Shown in pieces: positions 25,931 through 35,042 of a DNA stretch of 64,000 nt. This stretch comes from an unicellular cyanobacterium SU2 (GTDB lineage: Bacteria; Cyanobacteriota; Cyanobacteriia; Cyanobacteriales; Microcystaceae), in NCBI GenBank assembly GCA_002110465.1, contig NEED01000023.1, positions 145,139 to 209,138 of the forward strand. Direction: 5' to 3'. Within the stretch, counting starts at the first letter, position 1. Each line of letters opens with the position of its first letter. A program made the translations under genes and the position numbers. The notes under the pieces were generated by a model that saw only the letters and a list, made by a program, of their open reading frames with translations, was not told the DNA's origin and searched no databases.

Positions 25931-27445
25931 ATGAGTCAAGATAACGAACAGGACTATATCGAGAAATTGGAGACCGCCATTCCAGGCTTTGATTTTTTAT
26001 CCGTTGGCGGACTTCCTAAAGGTCGAGCAACTTTAGTCGCAGGGACGGCGGGAAGTTCTAAGACTGTCTTTGCTTGTCAGTTTCTCGCCGAAGGGATTAA
26101 ACGAGGAGAAAACGGGGTATTTGTTACCTTTGAAGAACCCCCTAAAGCGTTACGAAAAAATATGCGAGGGTTTGGTTGGAATATTGCTCAGTGGGAAGAA
26201 GAACGAAAATGGGCATTTGTGGACGCTTCTCCCCAACCAGGAGATAGGCCTTTGGTGACAGGAGAATATGATCTAGGAGCGTTAATTGCTCGTATTGAAT
26301 TCGCTATCCGTAAATATGATGCTAAGCGGGTTTCGTTAGATTCCTTGGGGGCTATTTTTAGCCATTTAGCCGATAGCGCACAGGTTCGTAGTGATCTGTT
26401 TCGTCTAGCATCGGCTTTACGAGAATTGGGTGTCACAGCTATTATGACAGCCGAACGTACCGAGGAATATGGAGATATTAGCCGCTATGGTGTAGAAGAG
26501 TTTGTCGCCGACAATGTGGTCATTTTACGTAACGTTCTCGCTGATGAAAAGCGTCGCCGTACTATTGAAATTCTCAAGTATCGGGGGACAGATCACCAAA
26601 AAGGAGAATATCCATTTACCATTATTCCTAAGCGTGGGGTAGTGATTATTCCTCTATCAGCCATTGAATTGGAACAGAAATCATCCAATATTCGTATTAC
26701 GTCTGGAAGCGAGGAATTAGATCGAATGTGTGGGGGCGGGTTTTTCCGAGATTCTATCATCCTAGTTTCAGGGGCAACAGGAACTGGTAAAACCTTGATG
26801 GTGACGGAATTTATGGCCGGCGGGGTCATGAATAATGAACGATGTTTAGTCTTTGCTTTTGAAGAAAGTCGTGAACAGTTATTCCGAAACGCAACAGGTT
26901 GGGGGGTTGATTTTGAGAAAATGGAACAAGAAGGGAAGTTGAAAGTGGTCTGTCGTTATCCTGAAACGACAGGGCTAGAAAATCATCTAATTATGATGAA
27001 GGAAATCATAGAACAATTCAAACCGAATCGAGTAGCAGTCGATAGTCTTTCTGCACTAGAAAGAGTATCTACATTAAAAGGGTTTCGAGAGTTTATTATT
27101 GGCTTAACATCTTTTATTAAACAACAAGAAGTTGGGGGATTATTTACGTCAACAACACCGACTTTATTAGGGGGATCTTCTATTACCGAAGCTCATATTT
27201 CTACCATTACTGACTCAATTATTTTACTTCGTTATGTGGAAATGTATGGGGAAATGCGACGAGGAGTTACCGTGTTAAAAATGCGTGGTTCTATGCACGA
27301 TAAGGATATCCGTGAGTTTTCAATTGATCATAAAGGAATGCACATCGGGAAACCCTTCCGTAATGTCACAGGAATTCTTGCCGGCAGTCCGATATATACT
27401 GCTCAAAGTGAAGTAGACCGCCTTAGCACTATGTTTGAAGAGTAA
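25931..27445 (+). CDS. kaiC3: KaiC3-type clock ATPase/kinase
   Basis: A 504-residue double RecA-fold protein. CI has P-loop GTAGSSKT at 38-45 and catalytic Glu68-Glu69. CII has a standard GATGTGKT at 281-288, Glu311-Glu312, and the phosphosites Ser424-Thr425 in AHISTITDS. The CI P-loop lacks the Gly before Lys. The sequence is much closer to KaiC3 (for example ASPQPGDRP and FSIDHKGMHIGKPFRNVTG) than to KaiC1. It should hydrolyse ATP, assemble as a hexamer and be phosphorylated in CII. It lies 192 bases after kaiB3 on the same strand, in the order kaiA-kaiB-kaiC. Confidence 0.92.
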   Translation: MSQDNEQDYIEKLETAIPGFDFLSVGGLPKGRATLVAGTAGSSKTVFACQFLAEGIKRGENGVFVTFEEPPKALRKNMRGFGWNIAQWEEERKWAFVDASPQPGDRPLVTGEYDLGALIARIEFAIRKYDAKRVSLDSLGAIFSHLADSAQVRSDLFRLASALRELGVTAIMTAERTEEYGDISRYGVEEFVADNVVILRNVLADEKRRRTIEILKYRGTDHQKGEYPFTIIPKRGVVIIPLSAIELEQKSSNIRITSGSEELDRMCGGGFFRDSIILVSGATGTGKTLMVTEFMAGGVMNNERCLVFAFEESREQLFRNATGWGVDFEKMEQEGKLKVVCRYPETTGLENHLIMMKEIIEQFKPNRVAVDSLSALERVSTLKGFREFIIGLTSFIKQQEVGGLFTSTTPTLLGGSSITEAHISTITDSIILLRYVEMYGEMRRGVTVLKMRGSMHDKDIREFSIDHKGMHIGKPFRNVTGILAGSPIYTAQSEVDRLSTMFEE

Positions 27446-27507
27446 TTGATTTCATTAAACTAAATTACATTTCTCCTACAAAAGAGCAGTAATTGTTGAT
27501 TGTTGAA

Positions 27508-27556
27508 GGAGACTAAAGCCTCAACTACTTGCTACTGAGCGAAGCCGAAGTACAAA
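27508..27556 (+). repeat. Dispersed repeat, copy 1
   Basis: The block CTACTTGCTACTGAGCGAAG followed by CCGAAGTACAAA is preceded by an AAAGCC-type stem. Copies lie at 43240-43290 (minus) and 59246-59300 (plus), always between genes. Confidence 0.8.
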
Positions 27557-27608
27557 TTTTTATTTTTAGAACTAATCATTAAAACTGATTAATTGTCAAG
27601 TTTTCTTG

Positions 27609-28454
27609 TTACAATAAACGGCGAATATTTTGTTGATAAGCTTGGTTATCAAGACCATCTCCTTGATAAGCTCTTTGATCATCAACGGCTCGACTTAATG
27701 CTCTAACTCGATCAGAAGTTGCGGGATGGGTACTTAAAAAATCAGGAGCAGAAGACCCACTTTTTTGCATTAATTTCTGCATAAAAGTTACCATGCCAAT
27801 GGGAGCATAGCCAGCATTTCGTAAGTTTCTTAATCCTAATTGATCTGCCTCTAATTCGGCTTCTCTACTATGGGGAAGATTGACCCCTAATTGTACTCCT
27901 AATTGAACAATTGTATTTTCTCTTAAACCAGCAGCTGACATTAACCCTTGGGAAATAGCAACATCTCGCATTTGATTGATAGAGTGACGAGCAGTAATGT
28001 GAGCAATTTCATGAGCGACAACACTGGCTAATTCGGCCTCGTTTTCTGCGGTGGCTATTAACCCCGTATTAATATAGACAAATCCCCCCATCGTAGCAAA
28101 AGCATTGATCGATCTATCATCAACGACTTGAAAGGTATAGGGAAGATTAGGACGTTGACTGGTGCGGGCTAACCTTTGTCCTATTCGCTCAATTTTTTGG
28201 GTTAATTCCTGATTTCTCGAAGGGCGAAATTGACCGGTGCGAATTAATTCATCATTGATTTGTTTCCCATATTTAACTTCTTGGGAATCAGACATTGTTG
28301 ATAATTGAATCACTTGAACGCCTTGGAAAAGTAGCTCTAACCAAGACTGACTATAACTTGGTTGAATATTAGTTAGGATAACGCCTAGTGTTACCAGTAA
28401 AGAAAGACAAGAATAAAACCAGGAACGACGAGAAATAAAAAAAGCTTTAATCAT
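27609..28454 (-). CDS. M48-family zinc metalloprotease, secreted
   Basis: A 281-residue protease with an N-terminal export signal (residues 10-36). The zinc motif HEIAH is at 148-152, with the third ligand in EAELEADQLG near 190. This is the BepA/LoiP-type group that degrades or folds misfolded envelope proteins in the periplasm. No TPR domain follows, unlike BepA. Length is normal for the short cyanobacterial members. Confidence 0.88.
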   Translation of the reverse strand: MIKAFFISRRSWFYSCLSLLVTLGVILTNIQPSYSQSWLELLFQGVQVIQLSTMSDSQEVKYGKQINDELIRTGQFRPSRNQELTQKIERIGQRLARTSQRPNLPYTFQVVDDRSINAFATMGGFVYINTGLIATAENEAELASVVAHEIAHITARHSINQMRDVAISQGLMSAAGLRENTIVQLGVQLGVNLPHSREAELEADQLGLRNLRNAGYAPIGMVTFMQKLMQKSGSSAPDFLSTHPATSDRVRALSRAVDDQRAYQGDGLDNQAYQQNIRRLL

Positions 28455-28773
28455 AGTTGATTCGTCAAGAAGCTAGATAAACAGGCAAAATGAGTTATTC
28501 CTAGTCTATCGCTGTTGAGTATGTCTAGGATAACTAATTTGTTACACCTGGGGGATCGTCTACTCAGTCAGTAGACATCATTAAACGTCAAAGATAAAAG
28601 TGCGTAGTTGAGTCTTGAGTTTTGAGAAAATAAAGAGGGAAAGCCTGACCATAACTGCCTACAAACTTAGCTGTATTTTTGTCCATCTACTGATTAATTT
28701 ACCGTATTCGTTAAGCTAAAAGAAGTTGTTATCCTGAAAAAATTGAGTGAGACAATTCTCATGTAATTACTGT
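28455..28773. other. Intergenic region with an isolated hairpin
   Basis: This gap between the M48 gene and queD holds no gene. A perfect 7-bp stem (GTCTACT/AGTAGAC, 28558-28576) has no T run, so it is not a simple terminator. Nothing else stands out. Confidence 0.5.
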
Positions 28774-29160
28774 ATGAACGTCGATAATTGGTTGATTTAT
28801 AAAGAATTTCGCTTTGAAGCTGCTCATCGTTTACCTAACCATGATGGTAAATGTCGTCGTCTCCACGGTCATAGTTGGGTAGGACGGATCTATGTTCAAA
28901 GCGATCGCCTGATTCAAGAAGGGGCTAAACAAGGGATGGTTATTGATTTTGGCGATATCCAAAAGTATTTAGAGCCTCTATTAGCAAAGTTTTTGGATCA
29001 CTATTACCTTAACGAAACCACTGGATTAGAAAATCCCACCTCTGAGGCGATCGCCCAGTGGATCTTTAATAAACTTGAAGTAGCAGGACTTCCAGGACTT
29101 CAAGGGGTAGAAATTCAAGAAACTTGTACTTCTGGAGCGCGATACACTAAAGCAACTTGA
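28774..29160 (+). CDS. queD: 6-carboxy-5,6,7,8-tetrahydropterin synthase QueD
   Basis: About 128 residues from the ATG at 28774; a GTG at 28747 gives a longer form with a less typical start. Zinc ligands are visible in FEAAHRL and CRRLHGHSW, and the catalytic Cys is in the CRRLHGH block. QueD turns dihydroneopterin triphosphate into carboxytetrahydropterin in queuosine (7-deazaguanine) synthesis. A 6-pyruvoyl-tetrahydropterin synthase role for cyanopterins is the alternative; both share the fold. Confidence 0.85.
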   Translation: MNVDNWLIYKEFRFEAAHRLPNHDGKCRRLHGHSWVGRIYVQSDRLIQEGAKQGMVIDFGDIQKYLEPLLAKFLDHYYLNETTGLENPTSEAIAQWIFNKLEVAGLPGLQGVEIQETCTSGARYTKAT

Positions 29161-29195
29161 CGAGGGTCGGAGAATCGCAGATTTTACTAAGAAAA

Positions 29196-29232
29196 AAACG
29201 GGTTCAACTCCTATGAAAATCCCGTTTCTTTT
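29196..29232 (+). terminator. Terminator of queD
   Basis: AAACGGG and CCCGTTT (29196-29202, 29221-29227) form a stem, then CTTTTG. It may work both ways since an A run precedes it. Confidence 0.75.
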
Positions 29233-29271
29233 GCTTAATTTAGTTTAAATCAATCTGTAGTTAACAGTTAA

Positions 29272-29589
29272 CTAAATAACACCCGGACCTTTTCCCCCTT
29301 CAGTATTAATATCTTTTAATTCTTTGGCTCTCTCAACAGCTTCTGCTTCTTGCTTTTCTCGTAAATCCCCCGGTTCATTGACGTACATTTCGGGTTCAAT
29401 AGCGTAGTTATTCAGTAGTCCTTCACGGCTAACGGTGTAACCACCAGTTGTATCCATACTTCCATGAGCTTCGGGTTTAGCTCTGAAGTTTTCGCCTTCT
29501 CTTTCCATACGTGCTGCTGTTTCAGCAGTAGTTAGATTACGGTCATAGTTAGCTGCTTGCTTTGCGTTATTTTCTGTTTCCTTAGTCAT
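29272..29589 (-). CDS. Small acidic cyanobacterial protein with a GLLNNYAxEP motif
   Basis: A 105-residue hydrophilic protein without signal or membrane segment. It is rich in Glu, Lys and Ala and ends in ELKDINTEGGKGPGVI. Residues 55-70 (EGLLNNYAIEPEMYVNEP) resemble a short motif at the N-terminus of Psb34 and some high-light-inducible-type photosystem proteins; I offer this from memory. The gene lies 59 bases after the small membrane gene at 29649, same strand, and is probably co-transcribed. Confidence 0.65.
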   Translation of the reverse strand: MTKETENNAKQAANYDRNLTTAETAARMEREGENFRAKPEAHGSMDTTGGYTVSREGLLNNYAIEPEMYVNEPGDLREKQEAEAVERAKELKDINTEGGKGPGVI

Positions 29590-29648
29590 AATAATTTGCC
29601 TCGTGTAAATACTATTGATTAACGAATTTTAGGGTTGTCTTTATTTAT

Positions 29649-29837
29649 TTAACTTTGCTTATCAACTTCAGGAATGATGTCAGGACGTTCCTTATCTTTC
29701 CAACCAACAGGACGTTTAGAATTGTACCAGGCAATAGAGCCAATAACAGCAGCCGCTAAAAAACCAACGCCTAAAACAATGGTTGCTGCAAAAGGGAAAT
29801 GAGATGTACTTGCGGAAAGTTCCATAAGGATTTTCAT
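29649..29837 (-). CDS. Small single-span membrane protein
   Basis: A 62-residue protein with one hydrophobic helix (about residues 12-36) followed by a charged tail (WYNSKRPVGWKDKERPD). The size and shape resemble small thylakoid or photosystem-associated subunits, but I cannot name it. An internal ATG at codon 5 is an alternative start. Confidence 0.6.
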   Translation of the reverse strand: MKILMELSASTSHFPFAATIVLGVGFLAAAVIGSIAWYNSKRPVGWKDKERPDIIPEVDKQS

Positions 29838-30985
29838 TAATAGAATAGCCTCAGTAACGATATTAAACTGCGTTACATAAATGCTATAAAAATCATTAAG
29901 TGATAATCAACTTCCTAATTGAGTATTTATTGATATGTCTAAAGATAGACAAAACAAAAATTTGCCAGTAAACTAGATTATTCAAGAATTTTCTAGAACT
30001 ATCGAGGGCAATTATTGCATAAAGCCAGTTAAACTAATTTTTTGCCTGATTCATAAGGTTAATGTGCGATCCATTCAAGTCGGAACTATTTCTATTGGAA
30101 GATACTAGAGAAGATAGGTTTTCTTCGAGGGGATTCATATCCTCACCCCTGACATGAATAATAAAACCAATCGTACGATTCGTTGAGATGAAAAGTTTAG
30201 GTAATTAGCCCAAACGTAAATCTCGTAAGGCTCTTAGCCTTATAACTGTTAGTTAGTTGTCTAAAGGAGACACACTCGGATTCAAGGGAATAATTCCTGA
30301 TAGTGACTGACAATACCCTTCGTTTGTAGATTTGTTACCTATGGATGAAAGCAGGGTATAAAGGGGAATCCTGGTTGAAACAGCAATCTAAGTCATTCCC
30401 TAAGTCAATTGGTCATGGTTAACGAAAGTGAACTATCGTCCTGAACCCTCAAAATTGTTAAGTAGCCAAACCTGTTTTATTAGGCTGCGTTCAAAAGAAC
30501 AAGGTGAAAAGTGAAGATCTGGTTGGATCAATCACACAGAATCCTAAAAGTAACTTGGGGGACAGATGGATCAAAGAGTAATCGGAGATTAGGGAGTAAT
30601 CCTAAAACCTAAAGCCAATAATCCCTAACTAACGGAACATAGCTTCAATTACCGTATCTTACAAGCGTACGCCTTTATACGCAGTCATGCTAACAATATT
30701 AATCTGGTCAATCTTGGTGATTGCTAGTAGTTTGAAGTATAGTTCAAAACTAGAGCAGATTTTAATCAATTAGCATTGGGGTGTTATGTCAAATATTCTT
30801 TGGTCTTGATTTGAATAAAATACCACCAACCACATCAGAGATTCAATTGTAGACTAGATAGAGGGAGCCGTAGCGTCAGTAAGCTCATTAACCACGAGGT
30901 TGGTGTGAGAAAACGTTTATTGAGTTTCTTCCTAGGTCATAGTTAGAACTAGACTTTGATAATACCTACCCACTAATCGTAAACT
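29838..30985. other. 1.15-kb gene-free region before lysA
   Basis: No frame of useful length on either strand. I looked for RNase P RNA (GAGGAAAGTCCGGGC), tmRNA and 6S signatures and saw none. The region has several short stems and an 8-base direct repeat GAGTAATC near 30578 and 30595. It may hold long untranslated leaders or unknown small RNAs. Confidence 0.6.
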
Positions 30986-32410
30986 ATGTTATCGACAGAG
31001 CCAAGGAAAAGCCATTCTGGGAAAGACTACTTAAAGAAAGCTAACCTAGAACAGGGTAAGCCCTCGCCTAATCAATCATTAGTTCCTCTCACCGCCAAAA
31101 TCAACCATCGTGATTGTCTAGAAATTGGGGGTTGCGATCTTAAAACCTTAATTGAACAATTTGGTTCCCCTCTCTATGTTCTTGACGAAATCACCCTACG
31201 AACTGCCTGTCGTCAATATCGAGAAGCCTTCAACAGCTACTATCAGGGAAATTCCCAGGTGATTTATGCGTCAAAAGCTTGGAGTTGCTTAGCCATTGTC
31301 AGTATTGTTGCTAGTGAAGGATTAGGGTTTGATGTCGTCTCTGGAGGAGAATTATATACGACCCTTAAAGCTTTAGAAACGATGGGATATACCCCTGAAC
31401 AAATTGCCCAACAAATTTATTTTCATGGTAATAATAAGTCTCTTGAAGAACTTAAACTGGCTTTAGAGGTAGGTTGTACTATCATTGTCGATAATTGGCT
31501 TGAATTGGAAACTCTTACTCAACTAGGGAAACAAACCGAAACTAAAACCATTCCTATCCTATTGCGACTCACCCCAGGGATTGAATGTCATACCCATGAA
31601 TATATTCGGACCGGACACCTAGACAGTAAATTTGGCTTTGATCCCAATCAACTCGATGCTGTTTTTACCTATGTTAGTCAACAATCGTGCCTTGATTGTC
31701 GGGGGTTACACGCTCACATTGGCTCCCAAATTTTCGAGGAGCAACCCCACCAAGATTTAGGGGAAGTGATGACAGAATGGCTAAAAAAAGGCCAAAATTA
31801 CGGATTAGTCCTATCAGAATTAAATATTGGCGGGGGTTTAGGCATTCGCTACACTGAAGATGATGATCCCCCCAGTATTGACCAATGGGTTAAAGGGGTA
31901 AGTCAAGCCGTAATGAAAGCCTGTGATAGCCATCAATTACCTTACCCTAAACTCATCGCCGAACCAGGACGCTCCCTAGTCGGCTCAGCCTGTGTCACTG
32001 GTTATACCATAGGGAGTCGTAAAGAAATCCCCGAATTACGCACCTATATTGCTGTGGATGGAGGAATGTCCGATAATCCCCGTCCCATTACCTACCAATC
32101 TCTCTATCGTGTGGTAGTAGCCAATAGGATGTCAGAACCATCGACTGAAACTGTCACTATTGCGGGTAAGCATTGTGAGTCTGGAGATATCCTAGTTAAA
32201 AATAGTCAGTTGCCTCAAACTCAACCAGGGGATATTCTGGTAGTTATGGGAACAGGGGCTTACAACCATAGCATGGCTTCTAACTATAATCGTCTGCCGA
32301 GGCCGGCTGCTGTCTTGGTTAAAGATGGCGAGGCTAACTTAATTGTGGAACGAGAAACCTATGATGACCTGATTCGCCAAGATCAACTCCCTGAAAGGCT
32401 ACTGTCTTAA
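30986..32410 (+). CDS. lysA: Diaminopimelate decarboxylase
   Basis: A 474-residue PLP enzyme of the alanine racemase-like fold that makes L-lysine from meso-diaminopimelate. The PLP lysine lies in VIYASKAWS near residue 93. HAHIGSQI, GGGLGIRY and EPGRSLVG are the usual phosphate- and substrate-binding motifs, and the C-terminal CESGDIL motif holds the partner Cys. A polar N-terminal extension of about 35 residues precedes the domain. cdaA follows at 57 bases on the same strand. Confidence 0.94.
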   Translation: MLSTEPRKSHSGKDYLKKANLEQGKPSPNQSLVPLTAKINHRDCLEIGGCDLKTLIEQFGSPLYVLDEITLRTACRQYREAFNSYYQGNSQVIYASKAWSCLAIVSIVASEGLGFDVVSGGELYTTLKALETMGYTPEQIAQQIYFHGNNKSLEELKLALEVGCTIIVDNWLELETLTQLGKQTETKTIPILLRLTPGIECHTHEYIRTGHLDSKFGFDPNQLDAVFTYVSQQSCLDCRGLHAHIGSQIFEEQPHQDLGEVMTEWLKKGQNYGLVLSELNIGGGLGIRYTEDDDPPSIDQWVKGVSQAVMKACDSHQLPYPKLIAEPGRSLVGSACVTGYTIGSRKEIPELRTYIAVDGGMSDNPRPITYQSLYRVVVANRMSEPSTETVTIAGKHCESGDILVKNSQLPQTQPGDILVVMGTGAYNHSMASNYNRLPRPAAVLVKDGEANLIVERETYDDLIRQDQLPERLLS

Positions 32411-32467
32411 TCTGGTTCGTTTTTGTTTGTTATTTTGATTCATCCTTAAATCTAACCATCCTCCATC

Positions 32468-33364
32468 ATGTCGGGTGATACTCCTGGCCCTCGCTGGATA
32501 CCCCCTGGGCTAATCCACAATGGCATTGATATTGCATTAGTGCTGCTATTAACTTATTTAATTCTCCTCGCCATTGGGGAACGTCGTACCCTCTGGATGG
32601 TGCGGGGATTAATTATTTTAATGATGGCACAAGTGATCAGCCAAAGGCTCCAACTTAGGCTGCTCGAAGTTGTCTTGGATAAATTAGTGCTAGGGGCAGC
32701 AGTTGCTATGGCAGTGATTTTTCAAGGGGAATTTCGGCGATTCCTTGAGTTATTGGGGCGCGGACAAATGCTGCAATTATTTCAACGGCGACGACCAACC
32801 CCTAAACCTGATAGTGTGGTTGATGAAATTGTTGATGCGGTTAAAGAACTCTCCCAAAATCGAACCGGAGCTTTAATGGTGCTAGAAACCGTGGCTTCAG
32901 TAGATACACGGGTATTCGTTAATCCAGGCGTTCCCCTCAATGGAGAGGTCTCAAAGGAACTACTACAGACAATTTTTCAGCCAAAAACTCTCCTACATGA
33001 TGGAGCCATTTTTATTCGGGGATCGCGGATTGTCTCGGCAGGGGTGATTTTACCTTTGTCCGAACGAACTGCCCATCGGCAATTAGGAACTCGACATCGA
33101 GCGGCTATGGGCATTACGGAACGGGTCGATAATTGTTTGTGTGTGGTCGTTTCCGAAGAAACGGGATCAATTTCCTTAGCTCAAGGTGGAACTCTTGATC
33201 GTCCCCTCACTAGCAGTAAACTAAAAGAACTCCTTGAAGAAAGATTCTCTTTACTCGTCGAGCGAGAATCGGTGACACCTGGTTGGGGACTGGTCAGCCG
33301 TACCCTTAGCTCACAAATACGCAACCTGCTTTCATCATCAAAATCTTCAGATAATAAGAAATAA
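32468..33364 (+). CDS. cdaA: Diadenylate cyclase CdaA
   Basis: A 298-residue membrane enzyme that makes c-di-AMP from two ATP. Two to three hydrophobic helices fill residues 20-90, and the DAC domain follows with DGA at 178-180 and RHRAAMG from 209. c-di-AMP controls potassium and osmotic balance; in cyanobacteria it also affects night survival. The gene lies between lysA and uppS, a conserved cyanobacterial order; ybbR and glmM partners of Firmicutes are not present here. Confidence 0.92.
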   Translation: MSGDTPGPRWIPPGLIHNGIDIALVLLLTYLILLAIGERRTLWMVRGLIILMMAQVISQRLQLRLLEVVLDKLVLGAAVAMAVIFQGEFRRFLELLGRGQMLQLFQRRRPTPKPDSVVDEIVDAVKELSQNRTGALMVLETVASVDTRVFVNPGVPLNGEVSKELLQTIFQPKTLLHDGAIFIRGSRIVSAGVILPLSERTAHRQLGTRHRAAMGITERVDNCLCVVVSEETGSISLAQGGTLDRPLTSSKLKELLEERFSLLVERESVTPGWGLVSRTLSSQIRNLLSSSKSSDNKK

Positions 33365-33373
33365 TAATGAGAA

Positions 33374-34123
33374 ATGACTGTTAAACCCATTTTATTCAAC
33401 AACTTACCCGCCGATCTTGATCAAGTCCGTCTTCCCAAACACGTAGCCGTGATTATGGATGGTAATGGACGTTGGGCTAAGGGTCGTGGACTCCCTCGGA
33501 TCATGGGGCATCAACGAGGGGTAGATACCCTAAAAGATTTGCTTCGTTGTTGTCGAGACTGGGGAATTCCAGCATTGACGGCTTATGCTTTTTCAACAGA
33601 AAATTGGGGACGACCTCTTGAAGAAGTAGAATTTTTAATGACCCTGTTTGAAAGAGTATTGCGTCGTGAACTGCGGGAGATGATGGAAGAAAATGTGAGA
33701 ATTTCCTTTGTGGGTAATTTAGAGGTTCTTCCTCTTTCTCTACAATCAGAAATTGCTCGTTCTATGAAGGATACTCAAGATAATACAGGAATTCAATTTA
33801 CAGTAGCGACTAATTATGGCGGCCGTCAAGAAATTGTTCAAGCTTGTCAGGCGATCGCCACTCTTGTCCAAAAGGGTCTTTTAAACCCCAATGAGATTGA
33901 TGAATCCTTATTTGAACGCCATTTGTATACTACTGGCATTAGTCACCCCGATCTCTTGATTCGTACCAGTGGAGAAATGCGAATTAGCAATTTTCTCCTT
34001 TGGCAATTAGCCTATGCGGAAATCTATGTCACCCAAACCCTTTGGCCAGATTTCAATCGGGAGGAATTTTATAAAGCTTTGTTAGAGTACCAACAACGGG
34101 AAAGGCGATTTGGCAAAGTTTAA
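33374..34123 (+). CDS. uppS: Isoprenyl transferase UppS
   Basis: A 249-residue cis-prenyl transferase that builds undecaprenyl diphosphate, the lipid carrier of cell wall synthesis. Conserved motifs are [17 protein letters not shown] with catalytic Asp29, STENWGRP, and [15 protein letters not shown] near residue 200. Starts 9 bases after cdaA, so the genes are probably one operon. Confidence 0.94.
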   Translation: MTVKPILFNNLPADLDQVRLPKHVAVIMDGNGRWAKGRGLPRIMGHQRGVDTLKDLLRCCRDWGIPALTAYAFSTENWGRPLEEVEFLMTLFERVLRRELREMMEENVRISFVGNLEVLPLSLQSEIARSMKDTQDNTGIQFTVATNYGGRQEIVQACQAIATLVQKGLLNPNEIDESLFERHLYTTGISHPDLLIRTSGEMRISNFLLWQLAYAEIYVTQTLWPDFNREEFYKALLEYQQRERRFGKV

Positions 34124-34203
34124 TTCAAACCAAGAGGATTTTTCCCTGGTGAAAATGCCAAGTCTAGTTTATAGTAACTTGAAGTATTCGTATTTAATTA
34201 CTT

Positions 34204-34557
34204 ATGTTGACCTCTCGCCAGGATAAAAAAAATCCCATTCAAGTGACTAAATATGTTCCCAGGCTCTCAGAATCTAAGCAGTTAGAAGCTGAGCAAAAGA
34301 AAAATATACTACTTCTGGTAGAAAATTTAATAGAACGAGAAGAAGCCACTTTTAAGATGATTATTGATTGTCTTTATGATGTTGGTTCAGTTAATTTAAT
34401 TAATAAAAAAATTGCCCTGCGTCCCTTGAATCAAGTAATGAAGCTCATTGCTAGACTTTCTAAACCTGGATTTCGGATTGTGGCTTTTTATTGGGTTCGG
34501 AAAAACACCCCAAAATTGATTACGAATTGGCTTTTAAAAAAGGTTAAAAATCTTTAA
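34204..34557 (+). CDS. Small basic hypothetical protein
   Basis: A 117-residue soluble, Lys-rich, helical protein. No motif known to me; the middle (ATFKMIIDCLYDVGSVNLINKK) has an amphipathic look. It follows uppS by 80 bases and could be the last gene of that operon. Confidence 0.55.
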   Translation: MLTSRQDKKNPIQVTKYVPRLSESKQLEAEQKKNILLLVENLIEREEATFKMIIDCLYDVGSVNLINKKIALRPLNQVMKLIARLSKPGFRIVAFYWVRKNTPKLITNWLLKKVKNL

Positions 34558-34589
34558 CACATAAACTATATTGTTCTGTTTTTTCTGAG

Positions 34590-35042
34590 TTACATAATGG
34601 TTAAAGACTGACCATTATTCCTAGCTGTTAACTTCAAAATATAGGGAACAGCTTTTTGACTCCACTGCTCAGGAGAGGGAAAACTTTGCGCTTGCTCCCC
34701 CCAACAAGTTTGTAACATCTGTGTGTTAATAATACCTGGATTTAGAGCAACGATACCAATCCCTTTTGGCACTTCTTGAGCGAGACCTTGTGATAATCCT
34801 TCGATTGGCCATTTCGAGGTACAGTAAGGAACGACTTCCGATGAAGTTGAACGGCCCCATCCTGAACTAAAGTTAACACTAATTCCTCGATTTTGAGCAA
34901 TCATTGTTGGTAGAAACCCTCGAATTGTTCTAACAACACCATTAATATTAATATCAATTAATTGGGGTTTGCTGAAAAAGTTACTCAAAAATTTATGCGG
35001 CCAAAACCCGACAATTCCACTCCCGATCAATAACTTTACCTT
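34590..35042 (-). pseudogene. Short-chain dehydrogenase truncated by an IS element
   Basis: About 146 residues of the C-terminal two thirds of an SDR remain. They include INGVVRTIRGFLP, a Ser in FSSGWGRST, the catalytic YCTSK (Tyr-xxx-Lys) and NPGIINTQM. The N-terminal Rossmann half with GxxxGxG is absent; the frame runs straight into the IS5-like remnant at 35043. The nucleotide-binding site is lost, so no activity is expected. Confidence 0.85.

Noticed and set aside
24550..27445. Naming the cluster as the classical kaiABC clock
   Set aside because: The KaiA N-terminus is receiver-like, KaiB is short with LYITGNTANS, and KaiC matches the KaiC3 pattern, so the classical names would mislead.
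28558..28576. Hairpin GTCTACT/AGTAGAC as a terminator
   Set aside because: No T run follows on either strand.
29838..30985. RNase P RNA, tmRNA or 6S RNA in the empty stretch
   Set aside because: The conserved core sequences of these RNAs are not present on either strand as far as I can read.
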